Positions 21,741-33,748 of a stretch of DNA of 64,000 nt are shown here, piece after piece (position 1 is the stretch's first letter; each line of letters begins with the position of its first letter). Made by a program: the position numbers and the translations under genes. Below the pieces are notes generated by a model, which worked only from the letters and a program-made list of their open reading frames with translations, was not told the DNA's origin and did no database searches. The DNA is from Corythucha ciliata (lineage: Eukaryota; Arthropoda; Insecta; Hemiptera; Tingidae). Location: contig CM075938.1 in the NCBI GenBank assembly GCA_038030265.1, forward strand, positions 16,779,009 through 16,843,008. Reading direction: 5' to 3'.

Positions 21741-22779
21741 AGTTAAAGGCACGAATTCAAAGTATGTGTGATATTAGTGACGAGTGATCCTATTCTCGCC
21801 TCAATGATTACAGATGACGACGATAGATGAATTTATACTTTGCTTTCCTTCCTTGGTGGCTCGTGGCACGAAGGGAGATAAGTGATACATTACTGATTAA
21901 TGACCAAAGAGTTTTGTAATTGCCCCAAAATAGAATCGTGCCTTCAAAACTCGTCACACTGAGAACGTGAAAGCGGAACAGTTGAGAATTCAACGAGTCA
22001 ACTCAAAATCTCGCCCATACCAGCTCATTTAGTTCAAGCAAGAGACTTCCCTTCTCAGACACGACGAGGCAGAGGTGCACAATCCCCCCTCATACATCAG
22101 AACCTCCTTCTCATGCTTCAACTGGCAATGTTAGTTTAAAAAAAAAAAAAAAATAGCGTTGTCGAGTTTGATGATAGCGGCGCAGGGAAGTTTCAAACGC
22201 AAAGTTATGGTTCCCTTGCACTAAGTAGCCTGGCCGCGGCAGCCAGTTGGCTGCTGTGCAGTTGGGCTTGTTCTAGTGGCTGCCCAGCCTGAAAATCTTT
22301 GCTGCCTAGTGCGCGGGCACCCATAGGTTGCAATGTATTTCACCGGCCCCTCGGGAACCCTAACCCTTTTTTTTATTACGATACGTAGGCATAAAGGAGC
22401 TTTTAACGAACGAGGCACGATGTTTGAGACACGAGATGAAGTCCAGTGCCATCATCGGTAGAGTTTATAGTGCGACTATACGCCTCAGGATCGTACGCTT
22501 TTTTTTACCTTCGATCGAATAAAGCCTTTTAAAGCCAATTAGGTTCATAATTATTTAATTTAACGGTTCCGTAAAGTCTCCCATTTCACAACTTCATTTC
22601 AGAGAAATAAAAAAGCAGAAACAAAAGAAGCGCGTAAGATGAAAGCGGTCTTCCCTGCCTCAATTCTTCTACCAACTCACCAACATAATCAACTGACTTT
22701 GACCTTTTTGGGATATAATTTCCACGGTTCCACTCACGGTTCCACTCACCCTTCACCCATCGTGCTTAAAGACCTACTT

Positions 22780-23400
22780 TACACACGCCGTGCGGTAAAG
22801 AGTGAACTCTTTTACCGTGAGCTCTTTACGCACGATGAACATCTGCTTAAACACTTCTTTAAGAATGATCTTAGGAACAGTAGATTATACGCCTAGGCAA
22901 GAACACGATTTTTTGGAGGCCGAGAGAAAAAATTGGACGGGCGAGGCGTAGCCAAGCCTGGCCTTTTCTCGAGACCCCAAAATCACTTTTTTGACGCGGT
23001 GTGTACAGTATTTTTTTATCAAAACATGGGCTGATTTTCTGGGCCACGGCGATAAAGTGAGTGTTTTATCCCCTAGGCTCTAAAATAATCAGCTGTTTAA
23101 AAAAAAAAAAAAGTATATTACATATAACGAGACACGTAAGTGCCATTTTACTTGCGAGTACTTTCTTTAGCTGGCGAGGCAAAGCCGAGTCGGCTAAATG
23201 AGTACGAGCAAGAGAATCGAGTTATGCACGATATTTTTCGCGCGACAGGTGAAATAATAGTATATTTCACAACAAGTGAAGGAAATGGAGTTTTACCTGC
23301 GAGTTGTGTTTGGCTCACGAGGCGAGGCCGAGTGAGCTAAAAACAACGAGCAGAGTGAAAGCTTCTTCCTCACGAGTTGTGGATATTATTTTTCGCACGA
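22780..23400. repeat. internal hairpin and repeated GAGGC-GCC words in the hAT element
   Basis: A hairpin lies at about 22787-22834 (CGGTAAAGAG with CTCTTTTACCG). The words GGCGAGGCGTAGCC, GGCGAGGCAAAGCCGAG and CGAGGCGAGGCCGAG recur at about 22940, 23171 and 23319. Around the latter two, longer direct similarity is visible (TTTTACYTGCGAGT). The origin is unknown. Confidence 0.45.
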
Positions 23401-23940
23401 CCAACAGGTTTAATTGTCTTTCCTGGAAGTGTTCGGAGGCAAGGGTACTCTAATTGAATACAGAACTTTTTTTCACTTTCCTTCACTAGTGATTGAAAAC
23501 CTTCCTGTTTCCTTCGCTTGCGAGGGATAATGTGAAATTATTGGCATTCTGCCTTACTTTCCTTCACTAGTGAGTGAAAAAAAATACTTTTTTCACCTAG
23601 CTCATCTTTTCAAGTAACAATCAACTTCCCTGTTGAGGTACCTGGAAGGGGAAGTATCACTTCCCTCCCTGATCGTGCGAAAACCATCAAATATAATTCC
23701 TGAAAGAAGAAGGAATGTGCGTGATTCCTATGATAATTTTACAAAAAGTAAATTTTTTCCTATTATTTTATGTCATTTTGTTTGTTAGGGCGGGGGGGGG
23801 GATAGGTCCACCCCTTGGATCCACCACAGCCCGGAGGAGGAGGCCCATAACACAATAGCCGTCTCGGCATGAAACAAGGTCATTTCATTGTTAAAATGTT
23901 CTGTATTCATAAATGAGCCATCATTTCTTCATTCTTTTAA

Positions 23941-24070
23941 TTACGAGACCGAGACCAGTCTCGGTCTCGTCTCGAAAATAGTGGTCTCGTCTCGGTCTCG
24001 GTCTCGTCTCGAAAATAGTGGTCTCGTCTCGGTCCCGCGCCAGAAATGATGGTCTCGAACGTCGAGACCG
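23941..24070. repeat. GGTCTCG subterminal array, right
   Basis: The right-end counterpart of the 21590-21740 array, with repeated GAAAATAGTGGTCTCGTCTC units. Confidence 0.85.
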
Positions 24071-24078
24071 CATCACTA

Positions 24079-24086
24079 AATTCGAT
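24079..24086 (+). repeat. 8-bp target-site duplication, right
   Basis: AATTCGAT, identical to 21574-21581. Confidence 0.9.
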
Positions 24087-24089
24087 ATC

Positions 24090-24890
24090 TGGAAACCACT
24101 TTTCGGCTGAAATAGGGAAACGTACTAAGTCTTGGCTTCTGTAGGCAACTTTGCGGCATGAGATGGAGAAAACTCTACACTCGGTTGTTTCCGGTGGCAA
24201 CTTCAAAGCTAAAAATGAGAAAAAGCCACAACTTGCTATTCCGTATAAGCCACGTTAAGGCTGAAATAAAGAAAAAGCGCTAATGTGCAGTTCTTGAACG
24301 AAAATTGAAGAAAAACCCCTGGTTCGTGGTGCTACTGTTCGATCAACGATGTGAAAACCGGATGATGAAAATTCGGTATTTGGGCCGAATCGTTAATGTT
24401 TGTTGCAAAGGTGCTGATTATAGTTGTCTGCGTGGTACCAGCTGTTGACTGGAAACCGCAGTTTCAGCACGAATTCATCTTCTGGGGATGAATTGACGTC
24501 TCCTCAGCTGAGTTTTGAGTCGATGAATCACTGTCGTAGTGGTCTGAACAACAGTTTTCTATTCGAGGAAATCAATTGTGTCAGATTGGCACTTTCAAAC
24601 CTCAAATTTTATGGTATTGGTATTGGCACGCACAGAACCCAATTTTGGTGGTTTTCCCCAGGATTGTTTCCTTAAAAGGCCAATTTAAAGGGGTCAACCA
24701 GCTTAAAAATATCATTTCACGGCGTTGAATCTTTCAGAAAAGTAACTTCACGGGTTTGGGCTCTTCAAAAAAGGAATTTTGTGACCTGGGCTCTTTCGAA
24801 GTCAAAATTTCACGGAGTTGATAATTTTGTGGATTTGACACTTACCAGATCATCATTTCGTATCTTTCGGCAATTCCATAACTAATTTAG
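24090..24890. repeat. degenerate repeat fields, families B then C
   Basis: 24090-24330 has family B-like words (GGCTGAAATAGGGAAAC, GAAAAAGCGCTAAT). 24560-24890 has family C-like words in inverted sense (TTTCACGGCGTTG, CTCTTTCGAAGTCAAAATTTC). Confidence 0.6.
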
Positions 24891-25461
24891 GCTCAACCCC
24901 CCTCCCTTATAATCATGATTGATGTTCAGTATTCGCCCCTTGTCTCACTAGAATAGAAGAGGTACACATAATATGAAACCGCCCTCTCCTGAAAACGGTC
25001 TGTGAATGGATATACGCGCCCAATGTACACCAATAAGCAATAGTTTTATTTAGTCGTATTCTCTCGTTTGCCACGTTTTACAAGAATTCTTACTATCTTT
25101 TATTGTATTTTTCATCCAATAAAAACACAGGACAGAACTGAAAAGTTGACGGTAAAAGGTGGACGGGAGGGGGGGGGATAACGTCTACTTTGAAAAGTTT
25201 TCCTGCAGCTAAGCGCGCTCGCCGGCTTGGGTTGTCACGCACTATTTTTTTTCCTTCCTCAAGGGAATAGTGATATCACACTACAAGTAATTACGAAGCT
25301 CATAATCGTGAAGCGAGTTTTCCTTGGTGTGAAAGGTATGGGGGAGGAAGGGAGGGAACTACGCGCTACGTGTGATGAGATGCCGAGGCGTGAGCAAGTT
25401 GGAGCTATAGCGCACGTTTCAACAGTCCTTCTCCTATCACCGCCGCTGCTTGAAGGGAGAA
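24891..25461. other. no recognised gene
   Basis: AT-rich spacer with one poly-G run at 25168-25177. The 81-codon frame at 25227-25472 has no motif. Confidence 0.4.
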
Positions 25462-25714
25462 TGATAAAATAAGTGGGTTAAAGAAAAGAAGCGTTTTTTT
25501 TCTTTAAAACTGAGTCTTCACGCCTTTGGGTCGTTCACTTAAATCTCATGGGAACGGGAATCTCGTTAGAGACATCGTTTTTACAGTGCTGCAATAAATT
25601 CAAATTGATCTACGTGGATTAGATCGGGGGACCTTCCTATGGATGAGTGGTTAGGACCTTGAACAATTCATACGGATGGAGCTCACAGGAACCAATTTCA
25701 TGAGATAGTCTCTA

Positions 25715-25735
25715 TTAACCCTGGAGGGGTCGCGC
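25715..25735 (+). repeat. piggyBac-like terminus (TTAA + CCCTGGAGGG)
   Basis: TTAA followed by CCCTGGAGGGGTCGCGC resembles piggyBac ends, which abut TTAA targets and begin CCC. The opposite end was not found. Confidence 0.4.
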
Positions 25736-25901
25736 TCTTCATTGTAGCATGGTAGGTCGCGCGGAGCCTGTGAGGCTCTACACCATTTTTAACTAAAATG
25801 TGTGCTGTTATCTACTTCTAATTGGTTATAGAATATGGGAAGATTGAAAGAAACGATTGAAATAATATTCTCTTTCTGGGTTTTGTCAATTAACAGCGTA
25901 T

Positions 25902-26140
25902 TTAATACAATAAAAAGGATGTGAAACGAATTATATTAGCTCGAAAACCTCGGGCTCGTCTACTCCACTTTGTGATGCCATCTTTTCCCAACAGTCCGTC
26001 TTCTTCATCGTCTTCTTCTAAATCGTCTCCTTCTTGTTCCGTATCCGTTATTTCATCCCTATTTTCAGTCTCGTCCAACGAAACATCCGATTCGTCACGC
26101 GGAGCCTTTGAGGCTCCTGTTGGCAGTTGACTTCAACAAT
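25902..26140 (-). pseudogene. piggyBac-like transposase N-terminal fragment
   Basis: Minus-strand frame ending in TAA at 25902-25904. It encodes an acidic, low-complexity region (TDTEQEGDDLEEDDEEDG) followed by GKDGITKWSRRARGFRANII. Acidic N-termini followed by a GKDG-x-x-W ... NI element are typical just upstream of the piggyBac DDE domain. The catalytic domain is absent. The frame lies inside the 87-bp-TIR element and next to a TTAACCC end, which supports the assignment. It remains a by-eye call on about 75 codons. Confidence 0.5.
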
Positions 26141-26254
26141 CAAACACCACGCACGCTGAGGTGTAACTGAGATTTAAGTGAACGACCCAAAGGCGTGAAG
26201 ACTCAGTTTTAAAGAAAAAAAACGCTTCTTTTCTTTAACCCACTTATTTTATCA

Positions 26255-27290
26255 GCTCGGAATTTGAGGATTTGGCACTTGTAGAAAAAATGCTTTTGCG
26301 GGTTCCTTTTGAATACCTACCAAAATTTGCTGTTTTGGTCCTTCGTTCTCCCGAAATCCAACTATCGAATGTTGATTTCTCATTTTTTAAAATAATTTAT
26401 GGTTTGACCCCTTCCAAAAACCTGAGTTCACTATTTTCCCCCATAAAAATACTAATGTCGTGGATTCAGCTCAGTCAAAAACATAATTTCGTGAATTATT
26501 CGCTAACAGAAGCCAACCTATGGAGGTCTTTGCCTTTTCAAAAAACCTATTCCGCGAATTTTGCAGTTTGAAAATCCCCCAAACCTTGAGGACTTGCACT
26601 GCGGGTTTGGGTCGTTAATAAAATCCATTTCAACGGTTTAGCTTTGGCTCCTTCGTTTATACCAATTTTGATGATTTATCCTTTCATAAAAACTATTTTT
26701 GTGCGTTTGGTCATTCTTCCCTGATTTGGTTTCCTTTCAAAATCATCCTTAGAGAGGGAAAGAGAGAAAGCCAGATAGGGAGAAAGAAAGAGAGTGAGTG
26801 AGAGAGTATGAGAGAGAGCATAACCACCCTGGGGAAGCGCCACAACTTAACCCTTCTTATAGCCAGAGCCACAAGCTCCCTTTGCAGCATGAATGAGCGT
26901 GGCGAGGGGGGCAAGGTTAGGCAGCTCCCCACCCCTAGACTCGAAAGCGCACATTTAGTGGGGCAGCTACGCACATCTAGATACATTTTGAGAGTATAAA
27001 TCCTTCCGGATTATCACATTTTGTTTCGTCAGCGCTCACATACAAAAAATCAATTTCGACGAGTTTTATTGCTCGCAGAATGAATTTCGCAGGGGTGACA
27101 TAATTCAAAGACCAATTTCGCGGGTTTTTCGCCCTAAAATACTGTTTTCGCAGATCTGACACAACTCTAAGCAAAGTTTTCAGATTTGCTTTCCCGAACA
27201 GAAAATCACCTGAAATCCCCAGCTTAGTGGTCAAATCACAATTTTAGGGCCTACTAAAAACTCCATTTCCGTGCTAAAATCGTCATTTGT
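26255..27290. repeat. degenerate repeat field, family C, with a GA-rich microsatellite
   Basis: Diverged units such as AACCTATTCCGCGAATTTTG and CAATTTCGCGGGTTTTTC. A GA-rich tract at 26752-26818 interrupts the array, followed by a non-repetitive block 26819-26990. Confidence 0.6.
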
Positions 27291-27379
27291 GCGCTTAAGG
27301 GCCGGGTCGACAGTGTCCGTTTTAACGTTGTTAAGGGTGGATTATGATTGGGACATTATGCTCTTAAGCTCACGTTAAG

Positions 27380-27790
27380 GACAATCAAAAGTTTTTCAGT
27401 GAAAACATCAGTTTTCAGTTGACAGTTTCAGGGTAAAAACTTTAATTTTAGGTTAAAACTCGACAGTTTATGTAGTCGGTTTCGAGATAAAAGTTTCCAG
27501 TTTAAGGGTAACATTTTCTTTTTGAGGGAAAACTGACAAAATTAGTTTTACGGTAAAATCACCATAGCATTGTAGTGAAATCTTCAGTTTTGGCTTGAAA
27601 TCGTCAGTATTGTGCTGAATTCGTCAGTTTTCAAGACAAAGTCGTTAGGTTTGGCGTTATAATAATCTGTTTACGGAAAAACACCAGTACTACTGTAAAA
27701 TTGTCAGTTTTGAAGTAAAATAATATATATTTTTTTGGAACCGCTAGTTTTAGGGTAAAATCGTCAGTTTAACCCTCCAGTTACGCTGTG
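27380..27790 (+). repeat. degenerate repeat field, family D
   Basis: Recurring words AAAATCGTCAGTTTT, TTAGGGTAAAA and GTGAAATCTTCAG at about 25-30 base intervals. The same family lies at 30710-31350. Confidence 0.75.
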
Positions 27791-28871
27791 TACCTACCAA
27801 CCATCGAATGTTGACAAAGACGTTCATGCTTTTACGTTTCATTAAAATTCCCTAGTAGCCCAGTCAAATTATCCTCAAAATGGGCACGACCATCCCATTT
27901 TATTGGTTTAATGGCTCCATTGGGGTGCTAATAAGAAAAATCTGTGGTTTACCACAAAAATATTTGATGGGATAACTCTTGGCAGCCTGAAAACCACGAA
28001 ATTTTCCTCACATCTCCATCCGCGCCCCACGTTAACTAACGCTCATCTTGTTACGCCCCTGGATTGGCAAACGAAGCGGCGAGTGAATAGGAAACCCCTA
28101 GGAGAGGAGGATAGGATACCCACACCAACATAATGTGTTACCAGCTGCCTCCATCCAAGCCGATTGATGTGATCTACAGCCCTCCCACTACCTCCAATTT
28201 GACCAATTGACCAACGGCCTAAAAAGTTGCTATATAATTTTATTGCAGCAGACCTCGATGGCCACAGTTAAACGCTGTTGCAAAATGTTTGACCCTGTCA
28301 GGTGGGACGTAACATGCTAGGAAAGAAAAGTCGAACAAAAAGATGACAATTTTGACCTTTCCCGGACATTTAAAAAATGAGCCCGGGCGTCCCCGGGCAC
28401 TCCTAAAAGTAAAACATGTCCGGGGAAAGCAGGAAGTCTGATCATCCTAGTCCCCGACGCTGCATTGTGAACCAAGTCGTTCTACGCATTCGAAGACAAT
28501 ATCAGCGATTCTTATTTGTGGCCAAAATTGAGGAAATTGACGGACTATTTGAGGATCATCATTATGCAGTTGCTTCATTGCAACGGAAAGGAAGTTTAAT
28601 GATCGGTAAAAACATTGGTTTAGAGCTGACAACGGATCCGTGATCCAGGACTTCCGAAATAATGAAAATTGGTTATTGGGAGAAATTCCATGCCCGTTTG
28701 CTTTGTTAGTGCATTTCATTCTGAAAAATGCACTATTGGTCTCGTCGTGATGGTGGCAAACATGGGTCATGTCATGTTTTTTTCACGTTTCAGAACCTCT
28801 AGAACACGAATTCAGTGGTCTCCGGAATTCATATATATATTTCTTTATATATATATCTTTATGGCCGTTTC
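27791..28871. other. no recognised gene
   Basis: 28350-28435 resembles 43220-43292 (AATGAGCCCGG, ACATGTCCGGGGAAAG), so both are copies of one undefined repeat. The 107-codon minus frame 28447-28770 has no recognised motif. Confidence 0.4.
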
Positions 28872-29995
28872 CTTGTTAGCACGATAACTCTCGTAGAAAT
28901 TAATTTAGCGGAACGCGCTTTGGCACAAAAATCAGTAGTCATAAGACACCGGTCGGTATTGCATTTGGGCCAAATCGGTCAAGGTGGAGGGGGGGAAAAT
29001 CGGGCTTGAAATCGTCAAAAAATCACTAAAAATCACCAGTTTATTCTAGAAGCATCATATTCGGTACGTATACTCCATGTTAGACTAGCCTTTGATTCCC
29101 ATTTTAGTTTTTTGAAAAAGTCAAGGGGGAGGGGGTGGTGCCCCCGTGGTGGAAGTAAGTGTGTGGTCTTGTTAGCACGATAACTCTCGTAGAAATTAAT
29201 TTAGCGGAACGCGCTTTGGCAAAAAAATCAGTAGCCATAAGACCCCGGTCGGTATTGCATTTGGGCCAAATCGGTCAAGGTGGTGGGGGGGGGGGGAATA
29301 GGGCTTGAAATGGTTAAAAAATCACTAAAAATCACCAGTTTATTCTAGAAGCATCATATTCGGTACGTATACTCCATGTTAGACTAGCCTTTGATTCCCA
29401 TTTTAATTTTTTGAAAAAGTCAAGGTGGAGGGGGTGGTGCCCCCGGGGTGGAAGTAAGTGTGTGGTCTTGTTAGCACGATAACTCTCGTAGAAATTAATT
29501 TAGCGGAACGCGCTTTGGCAAAAAAATCAGTAGTCATAAGATCCCGGTCGGTATTGCATTTGGGCCAAATCGGTCAAGGTGGAGGGGGGGAAAATAGGGG
29601 TTGAAATGGTAAAAAAATCACTAAAAATCACCAGTTTATTCTAGAAGCATCATATTCGGTACGTATACTCCATGTTAGACTAGCCTTTGATTCCCATTTT
29701 AGTTTTTTGAAAAAGTCAAGGGGGAGGGGGTGGTGCCCCCGTGGTGGAAGTAAGTGTGTGGTCTTGTTAGCACGATAACTCTCGTAGAAATTAATTTAGC
29801 GGAACGCGCTTTGGCAAAAAAATCAGTAGTCATAAGACCCCGGTCGGTATTGCATTTGGGTCAAATCGGTCAAGGTGGTGGGGGGGAAAATAGGGCTTGA
29901 AATGGTAAAAAAATCACTAAAAATCACCAGTTTATTCTAGAAGCATCATATTCGGTATGATGATTCCATTTTGAAATAGCCTTTGATTCCCATTA
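28872..29995 (+). repeat. ~297-bp tandem satellite, about 3.8 copies
   Basis: Units start CTTGTTAGCACGATAACTCT at 28872, 29167, 29467 and 29763, giving spacings of 295, 300 and 296. Copies are nearly identical apart from a variable G-run (7 to 12 G) and scattered substitutions. The fourth copy diverges after TTCGGTA and stops near 29995. Each contains a GGTCGGTATTGCATTTGGG word. No coding potential is seen. Confidence 0.95.
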
Positions 29996-30709
29996 AGTTC
30001 AGCTTAAACAAACCCGGCAGCAAACAGTACGAGGGAGGGTCAAACATAATCGAAACAAATCATGGTCTCAACATTACTACTTCTGGGACGGCTTAGGGTA
30101 TCCGTATACAAAATGAAATGCACTCTTTCCGACCGCCAGCTGCCGGAGCGAAATTTTTTTTTTGTTTCGTCTTGATCCGAAAATGACTCTTTCTATTCAA
30201 AACCAGTACCTTACATCCTAATTATTACTACATTAATGTGGTAGGAGAGGTGGAGGGGATGGGAGGGGATAAAAAACGGGGCACCCCCCCCCCCTTCGAA
30301 AATTACGTAGATCCGGGCCTGCACTCTTCAACTATTTTCCTTGTTTCCTTCTTGTTCTCCCTTTAACTGTTTTTTCTATGATATACGTTCACGCTCCCAA
30401 GTCACTGAAATCACAATGAAAAGTTGTCGTTTGTGTATTGTATTGTACCTACCCTTGTACCCTTGTCAGATTATTAGTCCAAAAACATTATGCCTCAAAA
30501 CATAAAACAAGCATAGAATCAACAATTTCAAAGGATTTTTTATTTAAAGTAGCTGTTAAATTGTGTAATAAAATGCCTAGGCGTTGTTGGAAAGGCTTCC
30601 GGCGCAGCTTTTTCCAACGACTCAAACGGCTACGCTTATGGTGACGTCACATAACCGTAAACGTTGAGCGTCAGACGGCTATGCAATAACTCCCTATTCA
30701 TTTCTGAGG
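29996..30709. other. no recognised gene
   Basis: Contains a poly-C run at 30285-30296. The 68-codon frame 30438-30644 lacks motifs. Confidence 0.4.
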
Positions 30710-31350
30710 TTCAACAGTAAAATTTGGTTTTGGGTGTCTATCACCAGTTTCGTCTTCAGTAATGGGGCAACAAGTCAGCTGTGGCGTGAAATCGTCACAA
30801 TTTGGGATGAATTCGTCGGATTTGTGATGAAATCGCCTGTTTTCAAGGCAGAGTCGTTCTTTTTGGCCTGAAATCATCCGTTTTGGGGTAAACTTTGTCA
30901 GTTCTGGACGGGAGTAAAATATGTCTAATTCCGGGGAAGTCGTTGTTTCAGGTGTAAATATTAATTTTTTTTTTATGAAACAGAAGAGTTTTAGGTTGAA
31001 ATCAACAGTTTTGTAGTGACGTCTTCAGTTGGTGGTAACACATCAGCTTTGGCGAGAAATGTACGTTTTTTAAAAAGTAAAATCGCCACTTGAGGGATAA
31101 AACCGGCAGGTTTTAACGCGGAATGGTCCGTTAAACCCGCCAGTATTAGGGTGAAATCATACATTTTGGGGTAAAGCTTTGAGCTTTCCAATCGCCAATT
31201 GTGCTGTCAAATCTTTAGTTTAGGTGTAATTTAGGGATAATCTCGGTTTTGGCGTAGAATCGACAGTTTTGAAGTAAAACATTGAGTTTTTGAATGAAAT
31301 CTTCAATTTTGGGTTAAAAAAACGTCAGTTTTCAGTTCGAAAATGTTGGA
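30710..31350 (+). repeat. degenerate repeat field, family D
   Basis: Words GTGAAATCGTCA, AGTTTTGGGGTAAA and AAATCATCCGTTTTGG recur, as at 27380-27790. Looser similarity continues to about 31610. Confidence 0.7.
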
Positions 31351-31619
31351 TTTTGAACGTCTCTCAGACAAGACGTTGATGAAAAGTTGGCCACCCAGTA
31401 TTGGATTGCCAGGCCTGCCCTACAAAGTACCGATTTCCAGGGAAAACGTTGTTAGTTTTTGGACAGTTAAAAAAAAGGCTAAAACAAATAGTTTCCCAAA
31501 CTATTTGGGCGGAGATGGCATAGTTTTTGATGGATTACAGCCATATTTGAGACAAATCACTTTCCGGGGAAGAATTTGGCGATTTAATGCTCCGATTTAA
31601 TGAACTACCAGTTCTTTTG

Positions 31620-33573
31620 CTAAGGTCTAGAATATCCGATATCTTGTTCCTACCCCTGGGTAAAGGGGCTGGCTACCTGCTTTGCAGCCCCTTTAGTTGC
31701 AGCTCCACGGGTTGAAAAGTCGAGTCAAAATTGATAGTTTGAAGTTCGTGCCTTCAAATTCTAGGGCCAAATTGTTAAATTCCGGGTTGTACGGTCAAAC
31801 TCTATTGCAAGCTGCAAACATATCACTGATGGGGTTAGTTGTGATTTTGCTGAACTGCTTCCAGAGTACCTCTTGCCAGCTATTGGAGCATCAGCCAAGT
31901 ATAAAGTTAAATACGCTATTGAGGGAGGAGGAGAGGAGGTAAAATTGGACTCAAAAAGGTCCAATTGGCTTTTCAGTGGAATTATCGTTTATTTTTTACA
32001 CTAACCTGAAAATAGTACTCCGATCCAACTCTAGAGTCTATCGAAGGTCATTTGACATTTCTGAAAAATAAAACAATACGTCGATTAATTCACACTTCAC
32101 AGGCTGAAAAAAATAAACAAATGCATACAAATTTTACTGCCCCTCCCCCACCCTTGGAATGATATGCGATGAAACTCTAGTTTTTGTCTCCACGTGGAAA
32201 AGCATGGCGTTTTACTAACACGTGAAAGTACGTTACAAGATGTAACGTGTTACCCAGCTCATAATAAATCAAACGAATAAACGAACGCGGTACTTTTGTA
32301 AGAAAAAAAAAAAAACAAAAAAAAACGACCCAAATAACGACGCGACGATACCAAGAATTTATTTGTTTCCGAGAGAGTCGTTTACTTGTTGGCGGCATGG
32401 TATCGGTTACGTCGATGGGTGGGGGGTGTTTTGATCAAACGTCCCGACGGGAAAACTTATTCTACTCGGGTTTACAAGCATTATCTCGGTTTGGTTTTTC
32501 TGCCTCCCCCCCCCCCAGCACACCATCCCTTTATTTAATGGCGTTTTAGAGAGTGAGTTTTGCAGGGGATAGTTTTTGTCCTGCGGCAGCATAAACTCCT
32601 ACTTGCAAGTAGTTTTTCGATAATAGTTAAAAGGAAAATATTGTTGCAAAATTAGATTTAAAAAAACAAAACTCTGGAAGTCAACAATGAATATGTTTCA
32701 TGCTGTATACTGTATAAGTGGTCATGAGTGGGTGGGGATGAATGTGGAAAAGGGTTTTCAAGTTGGGGACGGGTAAAAGGCGGCGACTGAAAGGGATTGA
32801 AACAAAATAATGTTTCATTTTCCGTATGAATTATGTTGGCTGTTGGCAACGCACTAGTGCCGTAATTCAACAAGCACGATCTTCCGCAAAAGTTTACTCT
32901 CTCCCATATGAATGGGTTGGTAGGGGAGGGGATAGGGGCTGTGTATTATTCGAGGGTTGAGCTTTTATGCATTGCCAGTCGTGTATCAAAACGAATATTG
33001 AATTGAGTTTATAAATAAATAAAAGAGTGATGTCACACACTTTTTGAATGGGTGAAACAAATAGAGAAATCAATATACGAGTTTAAACTCCGCGATCGAG
33101 GTCAATGTGTTCGTGCAATATTGTATATTTATATTAATCGATTGCTTCTCTCTCAACCCCCCCCCCTTGTAAAATTTCAAATGTAAATAAGTGGTTTCAA
33201 CGTCAGACAAGGGTCCGAAGCTTGATTGAAAGAAACGTCAAAATCAAATCAATCGATTCTTGTACATCCCGACTGTTACAGCACCTGAGTCTTATCAAGA
33301 GAGTCGCGCGGCAATGAATCATTCAGTGCCTAATCGTGGCAGTTTGGTTTGAAACCTCATTGGAAATGAATTCGAGACCCGTCTGTGGGGGTGCTTGTTT
33401 TAGCAGCAGGTGAGCTGCCCTGTTCACTGTCAATAATACAAATTCGAATACAAAATGAGATTTTTCCCTCCTCCCACTCTGATAATTAACCATTTTCCAA
33501 CATGAAAAAACCGCTGTTTTGGCTTTGAAACCTTGTAGTACATGGTTTATTAATGTTTTAAAGTTAAATATTT
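31620..33573. other. no recognised gene
   Basis: Sequence with several poly-C/A runs (32298-32326 A-rich, 32507-32516 C). I see no supported gene or repeat beyond a small GGGGCTG/CAGCCCC inverted pair near 31665-31692. Confidence 0.4.
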
Positions 33574-33581
33574 GCTATGAA
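33574..33581 (+). repeat. 8-bp target-site duplication, left
   Basis: GCTATGAA; the right copy at 36911-36918 is GCTATGAT, one mismatch. Confidence 0.75.
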
Positions 33582-33748
33582 CAGGGCCGTTTTTACGGGG
33601 TAGACAGGATAGGCGACCGCCTAGAGGCCCCGACCAATTGGGGGGCCCCCGGCTTGGAATAAAATTATTAATTAATATGTCTCTTCAGTGCAAACACCTA
33701 CACGTCCAAATCGGAAAATTAAAAACGCTGTCCAGCCCGGTAAAATCA

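Larger units (their letters stand above)
21582..24078. mobile_element. hAT-type non-autonomous transposon, 2497 bp
   Basis: The element starts TAGTGATGC and ends GCATCACTA, an exact 9-bp terminal inverted repeat. It is flanked by an exact 8-bp duplication, AATTCGAT. Both are diagnostic of hAT transposition. Inside each end lies an array of CGAGACC/GGTCTCG words (21590-21740 and 23941-24070), which are plausible transposase-binding subterminal repeats. No hAT transposase (RNase H fold, hAT dimerisation domain) is recognisable; the longest interior frame is 85 codons at 22639-22896 with no motif. It was probably moved in trans. The exact TSD suggests a fairly recent insertion. Confidence 0.88.
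25462..26254. mobile_element. element with 87-bp terminal inverted repeats
   Basis: Arms 25462-25548 and 26168-26254 are essentially perfect inverted copies of 87 bp, starting TGATAAAATAAGTGGG. Such intact long TIRs imply a recent origin or ongoing conversion. I could not find a convincing target duplication (GAGA on the left, GCTC on the right). The interior contains a TTAACCCTGGAGGGG end at 25715 and a piggyBac-like fragment, so the element may have captured, or derive from, a piggyBac-type transposon. Confidence 0.75.

Noticed and set aside
28872..29995. CRISPR-like array
   Set aside because: Repeats are ~297 bp and contiguous, without unique spacers; the context is eukaryotic.
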